In this document: positions 47,560 to 60,739 of the stretch, one piece after another | Numbering within the stretch: position 1 is the stretch's first letter | Layout of the letters: each line of letters starts with the position of its first letter | DNA from: Puniceicoccaceae bacterium | GTDB lineage: Bacteria > Verrucomicrobiota > Verrucomicrobiia > Opitutales > Coraliomargaritaceae | Direction: 5' to 3' | Length of the DNA: 64,000 nucleotides | NCBI GenBank assembly: GCA_018402305.1 | Contig: JAGYJE010000006.1 | Coordinates: 116,949-180,948, forward strand | Notes under the pieces: model-generated | The model's database searches: none | The model's input: only the letters and a program-made list of their open reading frames with translations | Told to the model about the DNA's origin: nothing | Position numbers and translations under genes: made by a program

Positions 47560-47841
47560 CTAACGGCGACGCGGCCCGTAGCTTCGTTTTGGAGCATTCC
47601 GCTGAACCTGTGCGTTGCGCAGGCGATAAACAATACGCGCCTTATCCAGATCGTAGGGGCTCATTTCCATTTTCACAGTATCTCCCGTTGTGATCTTGAT
47701 AAAGTGCTTGCGAAGCTTACCCGAGATGTGAGCGAGCACTTGGTGGCCGTTTGCCAACTCGACCCGAAACATAGTGCCAGGGAGAACCGCTACAATTTTG
47801 CCTTCGACTTCGACGTATTCTTCGCTTTGTGCTTTTGCCAT
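47560..47841 (-). CDS. infA: Translation initiation factor IF-1 with C-terminal extension
   Basis: A 93-residue IF-1, about 20 residues longer than the usual 72. The OB-fold is intact: [65 protein letters not shown]. The extra tail [18 protein letters not shown] is basic and may contact rRNA or be disordered. IF-1 works with IF-2 and IF-3 at the ribosomal A site. It is transcribed alone, 14-bp array after it. Confidence 0.95.
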   Translation of the reverse strand: MAKAQSEEYVEVEGKIVAVLPGTMFRVELANGHQVLAHISGKLRKHFIKITTGDTVKMEMSPYDLDKARIVYRLRNAQVQRNAPKRSYGPRRR

Positions 47842-47983
47842 AGATAATTAAGAAACTCGGGAAAAAATCGCATTCCTCAAGAAAGTCAAGGACACTCTCA
47901 GCTTACAAACCCTTCAAAAAAGGATCGCGTCTCCCGTAGCGATTGGGAGCTACGCGACGCACAGTTCCATTTAACCACCAGCC

Positions 47984-48508
47984 ATGTCCTGTCCCTTTGA
48001 AAAACGCTACCCGTCCGAACTCAATCGGGACTCCGAGTATTTCATGACGCACGCTTACAACGAATCGCTTGCAGCGTGGGAAAAGGACGAAGTGCCCATT
48101 GGGGCCGTGATTGAGCACGAGGGCCGGATCATTGCCTCCGCACACAACCAGTCCCGGAGCACCAACGACCCCACGGCCCATGCCGAGATCCTCGCAATTT
48201 CCCAGGCGGCCAACACGCTCGGCGACTGGCGCTTAAACAACTGCACGCTCTACGTCACGAAGGAGCCCTGCCCCATGTGTTCGGGTGCCTTGGTCATCGC
48301 CCGCATAGGCAAAGTGGTCTATGGTCTGCCGGATCCAAAGATGGGCTGTGTGGGCGGGGCGGTGGATCTGGGAGCGCTTCCGGAGAGCAATCACAAATTT
48401 GAGTCCCAAGGCGGCGTCCTGGAGGCGCTGAATCACAGCGTGCTGAAAGCATTTTTCGAAAGAAAGCGGGACGCAAAGAAAAGCGTGAAACCTCCATCGA
48501 TCATTTGA
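47984..48508 (+). CDS. tadA: tRNA-specific adenosine deaminase
   Basis: A 174-residue zinc enzyme that converts A34 to inosine in tRNA-Arg(ACG). The zinc/catalytic motif is TAHAEIL (H66, E68) and PCPMC (C96, C99). The N-terminus has about 20 extra residues ([20 protein letters not shown]) before the domain starts at [14 protein letters not shown]21 is a possible alternative start. The C-terminal helix is Lys-rich. It is followed after 65 bp by sodA on the same strand. Confidence 0.92.
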   Translation: MSCPFEKRYPSELNRDSEYFMTHAYNESLAAWEKDEVPIGAVIEHEGRIIASAHNQSRSTNDPTAHAEILAISQAANTLGDWRLNNCTLYVTKEPCPMCSGALVIARIGKVVYGLPDPKMGCVGGAVDLGALPESNHKFESQGGVLEALNHSVLKAFFERKRDAKKSVKPPSII

Positions 48509-48573
48509 CAGGGGCGGCGGGATTAACCAGTCTATGCTTTCTTTCACTCAATCAATCCAAGGAAAAACCAACT

Positions 48574-49200
<627 letters not shown>

Positions 49201-49220
49201 GGACTAGGATAGGATTTCGT

Positions 49221-49278
49221 CTGGGGGTCTCGCCTGGGCGTCTCACCTGGGCGTCTCACCTGGGCGTCTCACCTGGGC
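49221..49278. repeat. 13-bp tandem array between sodA and pyc
   Basis: Four 13-bp units (CTGGGCGTCTCAC three times exactly, first unit CTGGGGGTCTCGC) plus a partial fifth. It is followed by two small stems (ACCGCG/CGCGGT and GGTGAC/GTCACC) near the convergent pyc end. The unit is not a multiple of 7 or 3. Confidence 0.92.
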
Positions 49279-49316
49279 CGTCAAAACCGCGGATACAGAG
49301 CGCGGTGACTTTTGGG

Positions 49317-52300
49317 TCACCTCAATTTGACAAGCAAGTCCTTGCTTTCAACCTGATCACCAACTTGGACGTCGACTTGCTCGACGACGCCATCGGCGAG
49401 CGCGTAAACCGTGGTCTGCATCTTCATAGCCTCGAGGATGACGAGCTTCTCACCCTTCTTCACCTTGTGCCCGACGGTAGCGGTCACTGCACTAACCATT
49501 GCGGGGATGGGCGCGCCAATCTGCATTTTATCGGCGGAGTCGGCTTTAGTCCGCTTTCTGGTCTCGGTTTTGATCGACTTGTCAGCTATGACGCACTCTC
49601 GAGCACGCCCGTTCAGTTCAAAGGTGAGTGTACGCTCGCCCTCGGCATTTGGCTCGCTCACATAAATAAGTTTAATAATAAGGGTTTTACCCTCCTCGAT
49701 TTCGACGGAAATCTCCTCACCGGGCTTGAGGCCATAGAAAAAGGCAGGTGTGGGCAGCACGCGAGCGTGCCCGAACTCTTCAATATATTTGACCAGCTCC
49801 TTGAAGACCTCTGGGTACATGAGGTACGCGTAGAGGTCATCATCGCTGCATTCATTGCGCCGAGTGATTGCTTTGACTGTCTCACGTGCTTTGTCGAGGT
49901 CTACCTTTTCGGCACGGGCGCCGGGGCGTCCCTTAAAGGGCTTGCGATCGCCCAGCACAACACGCTGCACCTCCTTTGGCCAGCCGCCCTTCGGCTGGCC
50001 GAGCCCACCGGAGAGCATGTCGACAACCGACTCGGGGAATGCCGTCCCGGGATCGAGATTAACCACATCATGGGGTTCGACGCCCTTGGTTAAGAGGAAG
50101 ATGGCAAGGTCACCAACGACTTTGGAAGATGGGGTGACTTTAACGATGTCACCAAGCACCCGATTAACCTCGTGATAATAGCGGACAACTTCCGGCCATC
50201 GAGCGCCGAGGCCGAGGGCGCGGGCTTGCTCACGAAGATTCGTGTATTGGCCACCGGGCATTTCGTGACGATAAACTTCAGCCGAGCCAAACTTCGGGCT
50301 GGTATCGAAGGGCTCATAGTATTGGCGGATAGCCTCCCAGTAGATAGAGAGATCGTCGAAGAATTTCTGGTCCAGCTGCGTGTCGCGCTTATCACCCCGC
50401 AAGGCGTGAATAATTGAATTCAGATTCGGCTGAGCGGTGAGCCCGGAGAGCGAAGCGATGGAGAGATCCACCGCATCAACGCCCGCTTCGGCGGCCTTGA
50501 TGATGGAAGCGCCGGCAATACCACTGGAATCGTGGGTATGAAAGTGGACGGGGATACCGATCTCGGCACGCAGGGCTTTAATCAGGGTGTAGGCAGCGTT
50601 GGGGTAGCAAAGGCCCGACATATCTTTAAGAGCGAGGATGTGCGCGCCCATCTTCTCAAGATCCTTTGCCATGTCGACGTAGTATTGGAGCGAATACTTA
50701 TCGCGCCTCGGATCAAGAATGTCCCCCGTGTAGCAGATTGTGGCCTCGCAGACAGAATTCGTGTCTTGGCGGATGGACTCCATGGCAACTTTTAGGTTGG
50801 GCAAATAGTTGAGCGAATCAAAGACGCGAAAGATATCCATACCGCACTCCGCCGAGTGTTTAATGAAGCCACGAATAACATTGTCCGGGTAGTTGGAATA
50901 GCCAACGCCATTGGCACCGCGCAGAAGCATTTGAAAGCAAATATTCGGAATGCGTTCACGGAGGCGGCGGAGCCGTTTAAAGGGGTTTTCCCTGAGGAAG
51001 CGCATGGAGGTATCAAAGGTCGCTCCGCCCCAGCACTCGAGGCTATAGAGACCATACCCATGCTGCGCGATGGCGTCGGCCACTTCGAGCTGGTCATAGC
51101 TGCGCATACGGGCAGCGAGGAGCGACTGGTGGGCGTCTCGCATCGTCGTATCTGTGATAAGGAGGCGTTTCTGCCGGCGCGTCCACTCGGCAAACTTCTC
51201 CGGACCGTGCTCAACCAGATAGTTCCTGGTACCAGCCGGCTTGGGAGATTTGGGGTCATAACCCGGGCGAATAACGGGCAAGTCCATGAGCGGCACGGCA
51301 CGACCGGCGACTTGCTCATTCCCGTTCACAATGGTCTCCCCGAGGAGCTTGAGGAGCTTAGTGGCGCGGTCGCGGCGCCGCTTGAATTTAAAGAGCGCGG
51401 GCGTGGTATCGATCAGTGTGGTAGTGGCTTGACCGGACGAAAAGCTCTCTTGGTGGATAACGTTTTCGATAAAGGGAATATTCGTCTTCACCCCGCGGAT
51501 CCGAAACTCGCGAAGGGCACGGTCCATCCGCTGGATGGCCAGTTCAAAGCTGCGGGCGGAGGCGGTCAGCTTGACAAGAAGGGAGTCGTAAAAGGGTGTG
51601 ATAACCGCTCCGGTGTCCCCCATCGCACCGTCGAGCCGGATACCGAGACCTGCGGCGCTGCGATAATTGACGATCTTACCGTAGTCAGGGGCAAAATTCT
51701 TTTCCGGGTCTTCGGTTGTAATGCGAGCTTGGATGGCATAGCCATTCCTCGGGATCTCGTCCTGCTGTGGGATACCGACTTCATCGCTGAAAAGGCTGTG
51801 CCCCAAAGCAATGAGGCACTGACTGCGGACAATGTCGATACCGGTAATCACCTCAGTTACGGTATGTTCAACCTGAATACGTGGATTCATTTCAATAAAG
51901 AACCACTCGTGCGTATCCAGATCGAGGAGGAATTCGACAGTGCCTGCGCTGTAGTAGCCTATCGACTTGGCAATTTTAACAGCGGCCTCGCACAGTTGGA
52001 GACGGACGGCATCAGGCAGCCCCACAGAGGGTGCGATCTCAATTACTTTTTGGTGACGTCGCTGCACCGAGCAGTCACGCTCATGAAGGTGGACGACATT
52101 GCCCTGCTTATCGCCGAGGATCTGTACCTCAATGTGCTTGGCCCGGCCGATGTAGCGCTCGAGGAAGACAGCGGAGTTACCAAAGGCGCGCTCAGCCTCA
52201 CCCTGCGCCTCTTCGAGCAGTGGAATGAGGTCCTTTGGAGCCTTGACTACCCGCATGCCGCGCCCACCCCCGCCAAAGGCTGCTTTGATGATGAGCGGAA

Positions 52301-52763
52301 ACCCGATCTTCCGGGCAATTTTTGCGGCTTCCTTTGGATCGGCAACGGGATCCGCGGTACCGGGGAGTGTGGGGACTTTAGCTTCGTCGGCAATTTTTCG
52401 GGCTTCGATCTTATCGCCCATGCGGGCGAGCAGTTTGGCACTGGGACCGACGAAAGTAAGGTTATTCGCCTCACAGGCGCGGGCGAAGTCAGCGTTTTCG
52501 GACAAGAAACCGTAACCCGGGTGAATCAAGTCCACCTCCTTCTTTTTGGCCAGATCAATAATACCCGGGATATCGAGGTAGGCGGCGACCGGCCCCTTGC
52601 CTTGGCCAATCAGGTAGGCTTCGTCTGCCTTAAAGCGGTGGACACCAAAGCGATCTTCATTTGCATAGACCCCGAGGGTACGATAGCCGAGTTCGGTGGC
52701 GGAGCGGAAGATGCGGACAGCTATTTCGCTGCGGTTGGCGGCCAGAAGTTTCATCATAATCAA
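49317..52763 (-). CDS. pyc: Pyruvate carboxylase
   Basis: A 1148-residue single-chain biotin enzyme making oxaloacetate from pyruvate for anaplerosis. Domains in order: biotin carboxylase (about 1-450; IHPGYGFLSENADFA, the ATP-grasp glycine loop KAAFGGGGRGMRVV, EMNPRIQVEHTVTE), carboxyltransferase (about 535-840; DTTMRDAHQSLLAARMRS, ALKDMSGLCYPN, VHFHTHDSSG), PYC tetramerisation/allosteric part, and a C-terminal biotinyl domain with EAMKMQTTVYA (biotin Lys). Length is standard. It is divergent from trpC with about 120 bp between starts. The 658-aa antisense ORF across it is a shadow. Confidence 0.97.
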   Translation of the reverse strand: MIMMKLLAANRSEIAVRIFRSATELGYRTLGVYANEDRFGVHRFKADEAYLIGQGKGPVAAYLDIPGIIDLAKKKEVDLIHPGYGFLSENADFARACEANNLTFVGPSAKLLARMGDKIEARKIADEAKVPTLPGTADPVADPKEAAKIARKIGFPLIIKAAFGGGGRGMRVVKAPKDLIPLLEEAQGEAERAFGNSAVFLERYIGRAKHIEVQILGDKQGNVVHLHERDCSVQRRHQKVIEIAPSVGLPDAVRLQLCEAAVKIAKSIGYYSAGTVEFLLDLDTHEWFFIEMNPRIQVEHTVTEVITGIDIVRSQCLIALGHSLFSDEVGIPQQDEIPRNGYAIQARITTEDPEKNFAPDYGKIVNYRSAAGLGIRLDGAMGDTGAVITPFYDSLLVKLTASARSFELAIQRMDRALREFRIRGVKTNIPFIENVIHQESFSSGQATTTLIDTTPALFKFKRRRDRATKLLKLLGETIVNGNEQVAGRAVPLMDLPVIRPGYDPKSPKPAGTRNYLVEHGPEKFAEWTRRQKRLLITDTTMRDAHQSLLAARMRSYDQLEVADAIAQHGYGLYSLECWGGATFDTSMRFLRENPFKRLRRLRERIPNICFQMLLRGANGVGYSNYPDNVIRGFIKHSAECGMDIFRVFDSLNYLPNLKVAMESIRQDTNSVCEATICYTGDILDPRRDKYSLQYYVDMAKDLEKMGAHILALKDMSGLCYPNAAYTLIKALRAEIGIPVHFHTHDSSGIAGASIIKAAEAGVDAVDLSIASLSGLTAQPNLNSIIHALRGDKRDTQLDQKFFDDLSIYWEAIRQYYEPFDTSPKFGSAEVYRHEMPGGQYTNLREQARALGLGARWPEVVRYYHEVNRVLGDIVKVTPSSKVVGDLAIFLLTKGVEPHDVVNLDPGTAFPESVVDMLSGGLGQPKGGWPKEVQRVVLGDRKPFKGRPGARAEKVDLDKARETVKAITRRNECSDDDLYAYLMYPEVFKELVKYIEEFGHARVLPTPAFFYGLKPGEEISVEIEEGKTLIIKLIYVSEPNAEGERTLTFELNGRARECVIADKSIKTETRKRTKADSADKMQIGAPIPAMVSAVTATVGHKVKKGEKLVILEAMKMQTTVYALADGVVEQVDVQVGDQVESKDLLVKLR

Positions 52764-52883
52764 GGAGCGTTGTTTGCAGATCGAGTCGAAAGAAAAATCA
52801 TTGATCTATCCGCTGTCAATACGACTAAATGAGACAAAGTGTGGCTTGAATTTATTGATGCAGTCACCACTTTAAAAAGAGAC

Positions 52884-53699
52884 ATGGATACACTTTCCGA
52901 AATAATGGCCGCCAAGCGGCATGCCCTGCGTAATCAGATACGCCCGGTCCGCGATCAGGAGCTTCAGCGCCTCGGTCAAATGCAATCGCAAGGGGGCAGC
53001 TTTCTGAACGCTCTGGCCCGGGCCGACCGTCTATCCGTCATCGCCGAAATCAAGCGCAAGTCGCCCTCCGCCGGTGAAATCAGCGATGCCGCGCTGGATG
53101 CCGTCGAGCAGGCCCGCAAGTATCTCAATGCGGAGGCCGATTGCCTCTCCATACTAACCGACACCGACTATTTTGGCGGACAGCTTCAGGATCTTTGGGA
53201 TGTTGTCGAGTTTCTCGAATGCCACGGCCGCAAGACCCCCTGCCTTCGCAAAGACTTTATGGTCCACCCGATTCAGGTTGTCGAAGCCGCCGAGGCCGGC
53301 GCTCGGGCCATCCTCATCATCGTTCGCGCGCTCGAGGACGACGAGATCAAGGCCCTGCGGGATGCGGCGGAGGCCGCGGGGCTCGACACCCTTTACGAAA
53401 TTCACGAAGAGCGCGAACTGGAAAAAGCCCTGCGCTTCGGTCCGAAAATCATCGGTGTGAACAATCGTGACCTCAAGCGCTTCAAAACCGACTTGGCCGT
53501 ATCCGAGCAGCTCATACCACAGATACCCGAGGGTATCGTACGCATCAGCGAGAGCGGGATATTCGAACCGGAAGACGCCGCCCGGGCGCGGGCCTGCGGT
53601 GCCGACGCCATACTCGTGGGCGAGGCCCTCATGCGGGCAGAAGACCCCGAGGCCCTGGTCGAGGCCTTTCATAACTGCCAGGGGATCGAAACAGCGTGA
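52884..53699 (+). CDS. trpC: Indole-3-glycerol phosphate synthase
   Basis: The ATG at 52884 (MDTLSEIMAAKRHALRNQ) gives 271 residues, the normal length; the track start adds 15 residues. The TIM-barrel enzyme makes indole-3-glycerol-P in tryptophan synthesis. Conserved blocks are VIAEIKRKSPSAGEI, CLSILTDTDYFGG, TPCLRKDFMVHPIQVVEA, IGVNNRDLKRF and RISESGIF. It stands apart from other trp genes. rsmA follows 52 bp later on the same strand. Confidence 0.96.
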   Translation: MDTLSEIMAAKRHALRNQIRPVRDQELQRLGQMQSQGGSFLNALARADRLSVIAEIKRKSPSAGEISDAALDAVEQARKYLNAEADCLSILTDTDYFGGQLQDLWDVVEFLECHGRKTPCLRKDFMVHPIQVVEAAEAGARAILIIVRALEDDEIKALRDAAEAAGLDTLYEIHEERELEKALRFGPKIIGVNNRDLKRFKTDLAVSEQLIPQIPEGIVRISESGIFEPEDAARARACGADAILVGEALMRAEDPEALVEAFHNCQGIETA

Positions 53700-53751
53700 T
53701 TTCGAGACATTGAATTTTGACGACCGCTGTTCAACGACGCAACTGCTTCCT

Positions 53752-54585
53752 ATGCCGCTAAGCCCGACCAGCACCCGCGAGCTCCTTGAGGCGCTGGAAC
53801 ACTTTCCGAATAAGAAGCTGGGGCAGAACTTTCTGGTAGACGGAAATATCGTCCGCAAATCGATCGAACTCGCCGAGATTGGGTTGGGAAGTGCGGTGGT
53901 CGAGGTCGGCCCCGGTCTGGGCACCCTGACCCTCGCCATTCTAAACACCGGAGCCACGCTCTGGGCCGTCGAGCGCGATGCCACCCTCGTGCGCCACCTG
54001 CAAAGCCAGTTCGCCGCGGAGCCCCTGCCCTTTCATCTTCTCGAAGGCGACTGCCTGGATGCGCCCCTCGCGGCCTTGCCTGCTGAGGTTGCTGAGGGCG
54101 GATTTAAAATTGTTGCCAATTTGCCCTACGCCGTCTCAACACCTTGGATGGAGGCTGTGCTGGCGGGTGACCTTCCCGAGTGTATGGTGCTGATGCTGCA
54201 AAAAGAAGCCGCCGAACGCTATGCTGCCACGCACGGTCGAAAAACCTTTGGTGCCATTTCGATCTTTCTGCAATCGGCCTTCGAGGTTCACAGCAAGCAT
54301 CTGGTTGCCGCCCAGTGCTTCCACCCCGCTCCAAAGGTGGACTCAGTACTTCTCCGCCTCGATCGCCGCAGGGATGCGATCCGCTTCAGCCCGGTTGCCC
54401 GCGAATGCATCCGCCGTATCTTCACTCAACGCCGCAAACAACTCGGTGCCCTCTGCAAGCGCGAAGCTGTGCCGCAAGCGGCGCGGTGGTTCGACCAGCT
54501 TTTGAGCATTGGAGTCAGCCCGACCATACGCCCGGAGGAAGTGCCGATCGAGCGGTGGCAGGACTTGGCCAGACAACTGCCTTAA
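53752..54585 (+). CDS. rsmA: 16S rRNA dimethyladenosine transferase
   Basis: The ATG at 53752 (MPLSPTSTRELLEAL) is chosen; the track start at 53467 lies within trpC. The 277-residue methyltransferase dimethylates A1518/A1519 of 16S rRNA. Motifs: KKLGQNFLVDGNIVRKS, the SAM site VVEVGPGLGTLTLAIL, the LEGDCLDAPL loop, and the catalytic NLPYAVSTPWMEA. The C-terminal helical domain (AQCFHPAPKVDSVLLRL, FTQRRKQLGALCK) is present. It ends 43 bp before the symporter start. Confidence 0.95.
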   Translation: MPLSPTSTRELLEALEHFPNKKLGQNFLVDGNIVRKSIELAEIGLGSAVVEVGPGLGTLTLAILNTGATLWAVERDATLVRHLQSQFAAEPLPFHLLEGDCLDAPLAALPAEVAEGGFKIVANLPYAVSTPWMEAVLAGDLPECMVLMLQKEAAERYAATHGRKTFGAISIFLQSAFEVHSKHLVAAQCFHPAPKVDSVLLRLDRRRDAIRFSPVARECIRRIFTQRRKQLGALCKREAVPQAARWFDQLLSIGVSPTIRPEEVPIERWQDLARQLP

Positions 54586-54628
54586 ATTCAGTCTGGCATC
54601 CCGTGCTCGCTTCGACTTCGCTGGGGAG

Positions 54629-55954
54629 ATGACCACGAACCCAATCAAATGGCGCCTGCATTGGCAGATTCTGCTTTCACTCATTCTGGCCGTTTTGTTT
54701 GGGGCCTTGCTTTTGCCGAATGCCGGGGAGGGCTTTGGCGGCGGGTTCATTCGCTTTTGCCAATTCATCGGCACCCTTTTTATGAATGCCCTGAAGATGG
54801 TCATCGTGCCGCTCATCGTCGCCTCAATAATCAGTGGTGTCATGCACCTCGGCGCTGAAAAGGGCGTAGGGCGGATGGGCCTAAAAACCTTTCTCTACTA
54901 CACCCTGAGCGGCACTGCTGCGGTGATCATCGGTCTCATCATGGTCAACCTCATCCAACCGGGCAAGGTCGATGCCGAGATCGCGGCTGGTATGCTCGGC
55001 AGTGGGGCCGAGACCTCGCTTAGTCAGGGACTGATGGACAAGGTGGAGGGCCGCAGCTCCAGCGATCTCTTTGATATTTTCCTGCGCATGTTTCCACCCA
55101 ACATCATCGATGCCGCGACGAATAACGGGCAGTTGCTCGGGGTCATTACCTTTTCGATTCTCTTCGGGATCTTCATTGGAAAACTTCCCGAATCGCAACG
55201 GGCCACGCAGCAGGCATTCTGGGAAAGCGCGCAGAACGTTATGCTCAAGTTGACGGATTTCATCATCCGCTTCGCTCCCATCGGAGTCTTCGGCCTGGTT
55301 GTGCCGGTCATCTTCGATACCCGCCTCGGTGATCTCTTCGGGACGCTGGCCTGGTTCTTCATCACCGTCCTGCTCGCCCTGGCCATTCACTTTGCGATCA
55401 ACCTCGCGCTGGTCTTGAAGTTCGTTGCAAAGGTGAATCCACTGACCCACTACCGGGAAATGGCCCCCGTCCTTTTGACTGCATTTTCCACCGCCAGCTC
55501 CTCGGCCACCCTCCCCCTGACGATTGAGACAGTCGAGGACCGCGCCAAGGTCTCTAAAAAAGTCAGTTCCTTCACACTCCCGCTCGGTGCCACCGTTAAT
55601 ATGGACGGCACCGCGCTCTACGAATGCGTCGTGGTGCTCTTCATCGCCCAGCTCTACGCCTCGACCGGGCAGATTGCGCTCGGCCTGGGCGACCAGCTCC
55701 TCGTTGTTTTCCTCGCCCTGACCACCAGCATCGGCGTCGCAGGCATACCGGCCGCCAGTCTTGTGGCCATCGCTGTGATTCTCCCCGCCGTGGGTCTGCC
55801 AGTCGAAGCGATCGGGGTGGTCTGGCTGACCGACCGCGTCCTCGATATGTGCCGGACCAGTGTGAATGTTTTTTCTGATACCGTCGGTGCCGTCGCCATC
55901 GCCTCCACCGAGGGCGAACGGCCTTACGACGAAGACTATCATGCCTCTAGGTGA
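54629..55954 (+). CDS. Dicarboxylate/amino acid:cation symporter (DAACS family)
   Basis: The ATG at 54629 (MTTNPIKWRLHWQILLSL), with GGGGAG just upstream, is used instead of the track start inside rsmA. The 441-residue Na+ or H+ coupled transporter has eight helices plus the two re-entrant loops of the glutamate-transporter fold. Key segments are the serine-rich AFSTASSSATLPLT, the NMDGTALYECVVVLF loop, TTSIGVAGIPAASLVA and RVLDMCRTSVNVFSDTVGAV. Such proteins import glutamate, aspartate or C4-dicarboxylates; the conserved Asp-Cys-Arg in DMCRT resembles bacterial GltP/SstT types. Substrate and ion are not assigned. Confidence 0.93.
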   Translation: MTTNPIKWRLHWQILLSLILAVLFGALLLPNAGEGFGGGFIRFCQFIGTLFMNALKMVIVPLIVASIISGVMHLGAEKGVGRMGLKTFLYYTLSGTAAVIIGLIMVNLIQPGKVDAEIAAGMLGSGAETSLSQGLMDKVEGRSSSDLFDIFLRMFPPNIIDAATNNGQLLGVITFSILFGIFIGKLPESQRATQQAFWESAQNVMLKLTDFIIRFAPIGVFGLVVPVIFDTRLGDLFGTLAWFFITVLLALAIHFAINLALVLKFVAKVNPLTHYREMAPVLLTAFSTASSSATLPLTIETVEDRAKVSKKVSSFTLPLGATVNMDGTALYECVVVLFIAQLYASTGQIALGLGDQLLVVFLALTTSIGVAGIPAASLVAIAVILPAVGLPVEAIGVVWLTDRVLDMCRTSVNVFSDTVGAVAIASTEGERPYDEDYHASR

Positions 55955-56092
55955 GCAGTCGTTCGGAACCCGGGATACCTTTGTCGATGGTCAGTAGCGT
56001 GAGCTCATGACCACGCACCGACCGTGCCGCAAACGTGTGAATTCTTTCATTCTGGATTGGACTTGCAGACACCGGTCTCCAATAATCGACGC

Positions 56093-56554
56093 ATGAGTCA
56101 AACCGAACAACGTCTCGCCGAACTCGGCATCGAGCTCCCCAGCGCCCCGGCCCCCGCCGGAAATTACCTCGCCTGCATGCAGGTGGGCTCGCTCCTGTAT
56201 CTCTCCGGGGCCATCTGTCTGGTGGACGGTGCCATGACGCACACCGGCAAGATCGGTGAGACCCGCGACATCCCCTATGGCCAAGCCGCCGCCCGGGTCT
56301 GTGCGCTCAATCTTCTGGCCGTGGCCAAAGGACACTTGGGCGACCTTGATCGGGTGCAGCGAATCGTTCAGCTCAACGGCTTTGTTAACGGCGTGCCCGG
56401 CTTTGCCGACAGTCCTGCCGTGATCAACGGGGCCTCGGATACACTTGTTGAGATCCTTGGCGAACGCGGCCGCCACACCCGGGCCGCCGTCGCCGTGACC
56501 GGCCTCCCGAAAGACACGACCGTAGAGATTCAGGCGGTCTTTGAAGTCGCCTGA
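56093..56554 (+). CDS. RidA (YjgF/YER057c) family protein
   Basis: The ATG at 56093 (MSQTEQRLAELGIELPSAPAPAGNY) gives a 153-residue protein of the YjgF-like group with an N-terminal extension typical of the larger homologues. The fold motifs are GSLLYLSGAICLVDG, GQAAARVCALNLLAVAKGHLGDLDRVQRIVQLNGFVN, and HTRAAVAVTGLPKDTTVEIQAVFEVA. Canonical RidA has an Arg (R105 in Salmonella) that binds the imine substrate; the R of GRHTRAAVAV is a candidate. It may deaminate enamine/imine intermediates, but many homologues of this longer type lack a proven activity. Confidence 0.87.
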   Translation: MSQTEQRLAELGIELPSAPAPAGNYLACMQVGSLLYLSGAICLVDGAMTHTGKIGETRDIPYGQAAARVCALNLLAVAKGHLGDLDRVQRIVQLNGFVNGVPGFADSPAVINGASDTLVEILGERGRHTRAAVAVTGLPKDTTVEIQAVFEVA

Positions 56555-56657
56555 GCCGGCCGTTCATCATCGATCCCAGGGATGTATCTCTCGGTCGCTT
56601 TGAAGACCGGAATGAGTCAACAGCTACAAGGCTAGGGATTTGGCTGGGGATTTGAGG

Positions 56658-57257
56658 CTAAAACCGGTTTTCTTTGCCGGAAAACATGCGGACGATATTG
56701 GACCGGTGGCGCACTACGATGAAAATCGCCAGGACAATTCCAAGGTAGAAGCGCGGATCGCGCGGGTCCGGGCGGAAGTACAAAAAGTAGGCCGAAACCG
56801 GGAGGCTCAGGGCAAAAAGTACTGAAGCCAAGGCAACTACCTTTGACGTATAGAAAGTAACCAACCAGAAGGCTAAACCAATGAGCAGGACAGGCCACAT
56901 AAGAGCCAGCAAGCCTCCAATCGCCGTGGCCACTCCCTTGCCTCCGCGAAATTTCAGGAAGATAGAGAAGCTGTGGCCGAGAATGGCGGCGATCAGCCCG
57001 ATCACCGCCAGGCGGTCGTCACCGCCGTAGGCCAGAAGAGGCCAGCCCGCGGCGACGAAGCCCTTCAATGCATCCAGAGCAAAGGTCAGATTGCCCCACT
57101 TTTTTCCGAGCGCGCGCTTCACGTTGGTCGCACCCGGGTTACCGCTGCCCACCGTGAAAATATCCACACCCTGACTGCGGGCGATGATCACGGCAAAGCT
57201 AATAGCCCCAATCACATAACCGACCAGGGTAACGATTAAAATGGAAACAGCACTCAC
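56658..57257 (-). CDS. plsY: Acyl-phosphate:glycerol-3-phosphate acyltransferase
   Basis: A 199-residue inner-membrane enzyme that acylates glycerol-3-P with acyl-phosphate, the first step of phospholipid synthesis. It has five predicted membrane segments. Three conserved motifs are present: GSGNPGATNVKRALG, GHSFSIFLKFRGGKGVATAIG and VRHRSNIVRMFSGKENRF at the C-terminus. PlsX, its acyl-phosphate partner, is not in the window. The gene's upstream region contains the REP-like hairpin triplet that separates it from katG on the same strand. Confidence 0.96.
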   Translation of the reverse strand: MSAVSILIVTLVGYVIGAISFAVIIARSQGVDIFTVGSGNPGATNVKRALGKKWGNLTFALDALKGFVAAGWPLLAYGGDDRLAVIGLIAAILGHSFSIFLKFRGGKGVATAIGGLLALMWPVLLIGLAFWLVTFYTSKVVALASVLFALSLPVSAYFLYFRPDPRDPRFYLGIVLAIFIVVRHRSNIVRMFSGKENRF

Positions 57258-57322
57258 AGCTTTGACGTTACGAAACTAAAACTGCGGAGCGAGCCTTTTT
57301 GTCGGGTCCCCATCTTGCCAGC

Positions 57323-57469
57323 AGACCCGGCACAGACGAAGCCCGCGCGAGCGCGGACACCACAACAAACCAACGTGGCGTCCGAGCTTGCTCGGGCCCC
57401 AGCATTGTTGGCCGTCTGCCAAGCCAACAGACCCGGCACAACCGAAGCCCGCGCGAGCGCGGACACCAC
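57323..57469. repeat. REP-like hairpin triplet between katG and plsY
   Basis: Two 41-bp direct copies (57323-57363 and 57429-57469, differing at two bases) flank an inverted partial copy (57375-57397). All three share a 23-bp core: GTGG(T/C)GTCCG, then (C/A)GC(TC/TT)GC(G/T), then CGGGC. In the outer copies the hairpin stem is CCGCGC/GCGCGG; in the middle copy it is CCGAGC/GCTCGG, so a C-G pair is replaced by an A-T pair with the stem kept. The direct-inverted-direct order is like a BIME of REP elements. It begins just 3 bp past the katG stop and may shape the katG-plsY transcript. Confidence 0.88.
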
Positions 57470-57471
57470 GT

Positions 57472-60709
<3,238 letters not shown>

Positions 60710-60739
60710 GCCGTCCGACTGAATTGCAGCCGAGATGCC

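Noticed and set aside
50856-52832. 658-aa ORF antisense to pyruvate carboxylase
   Set aside because: It is a mirror of a strongly conserved 1148-aa gene, has no recognisable domain and arises from high-GC third positions.
54881-55942. 353-aa highly charged ORF antisense to the DAACS symporter
   Set aside because: Composition (D/G/E/H-rich) is the complement of membrane-protein codons; not a real protein.
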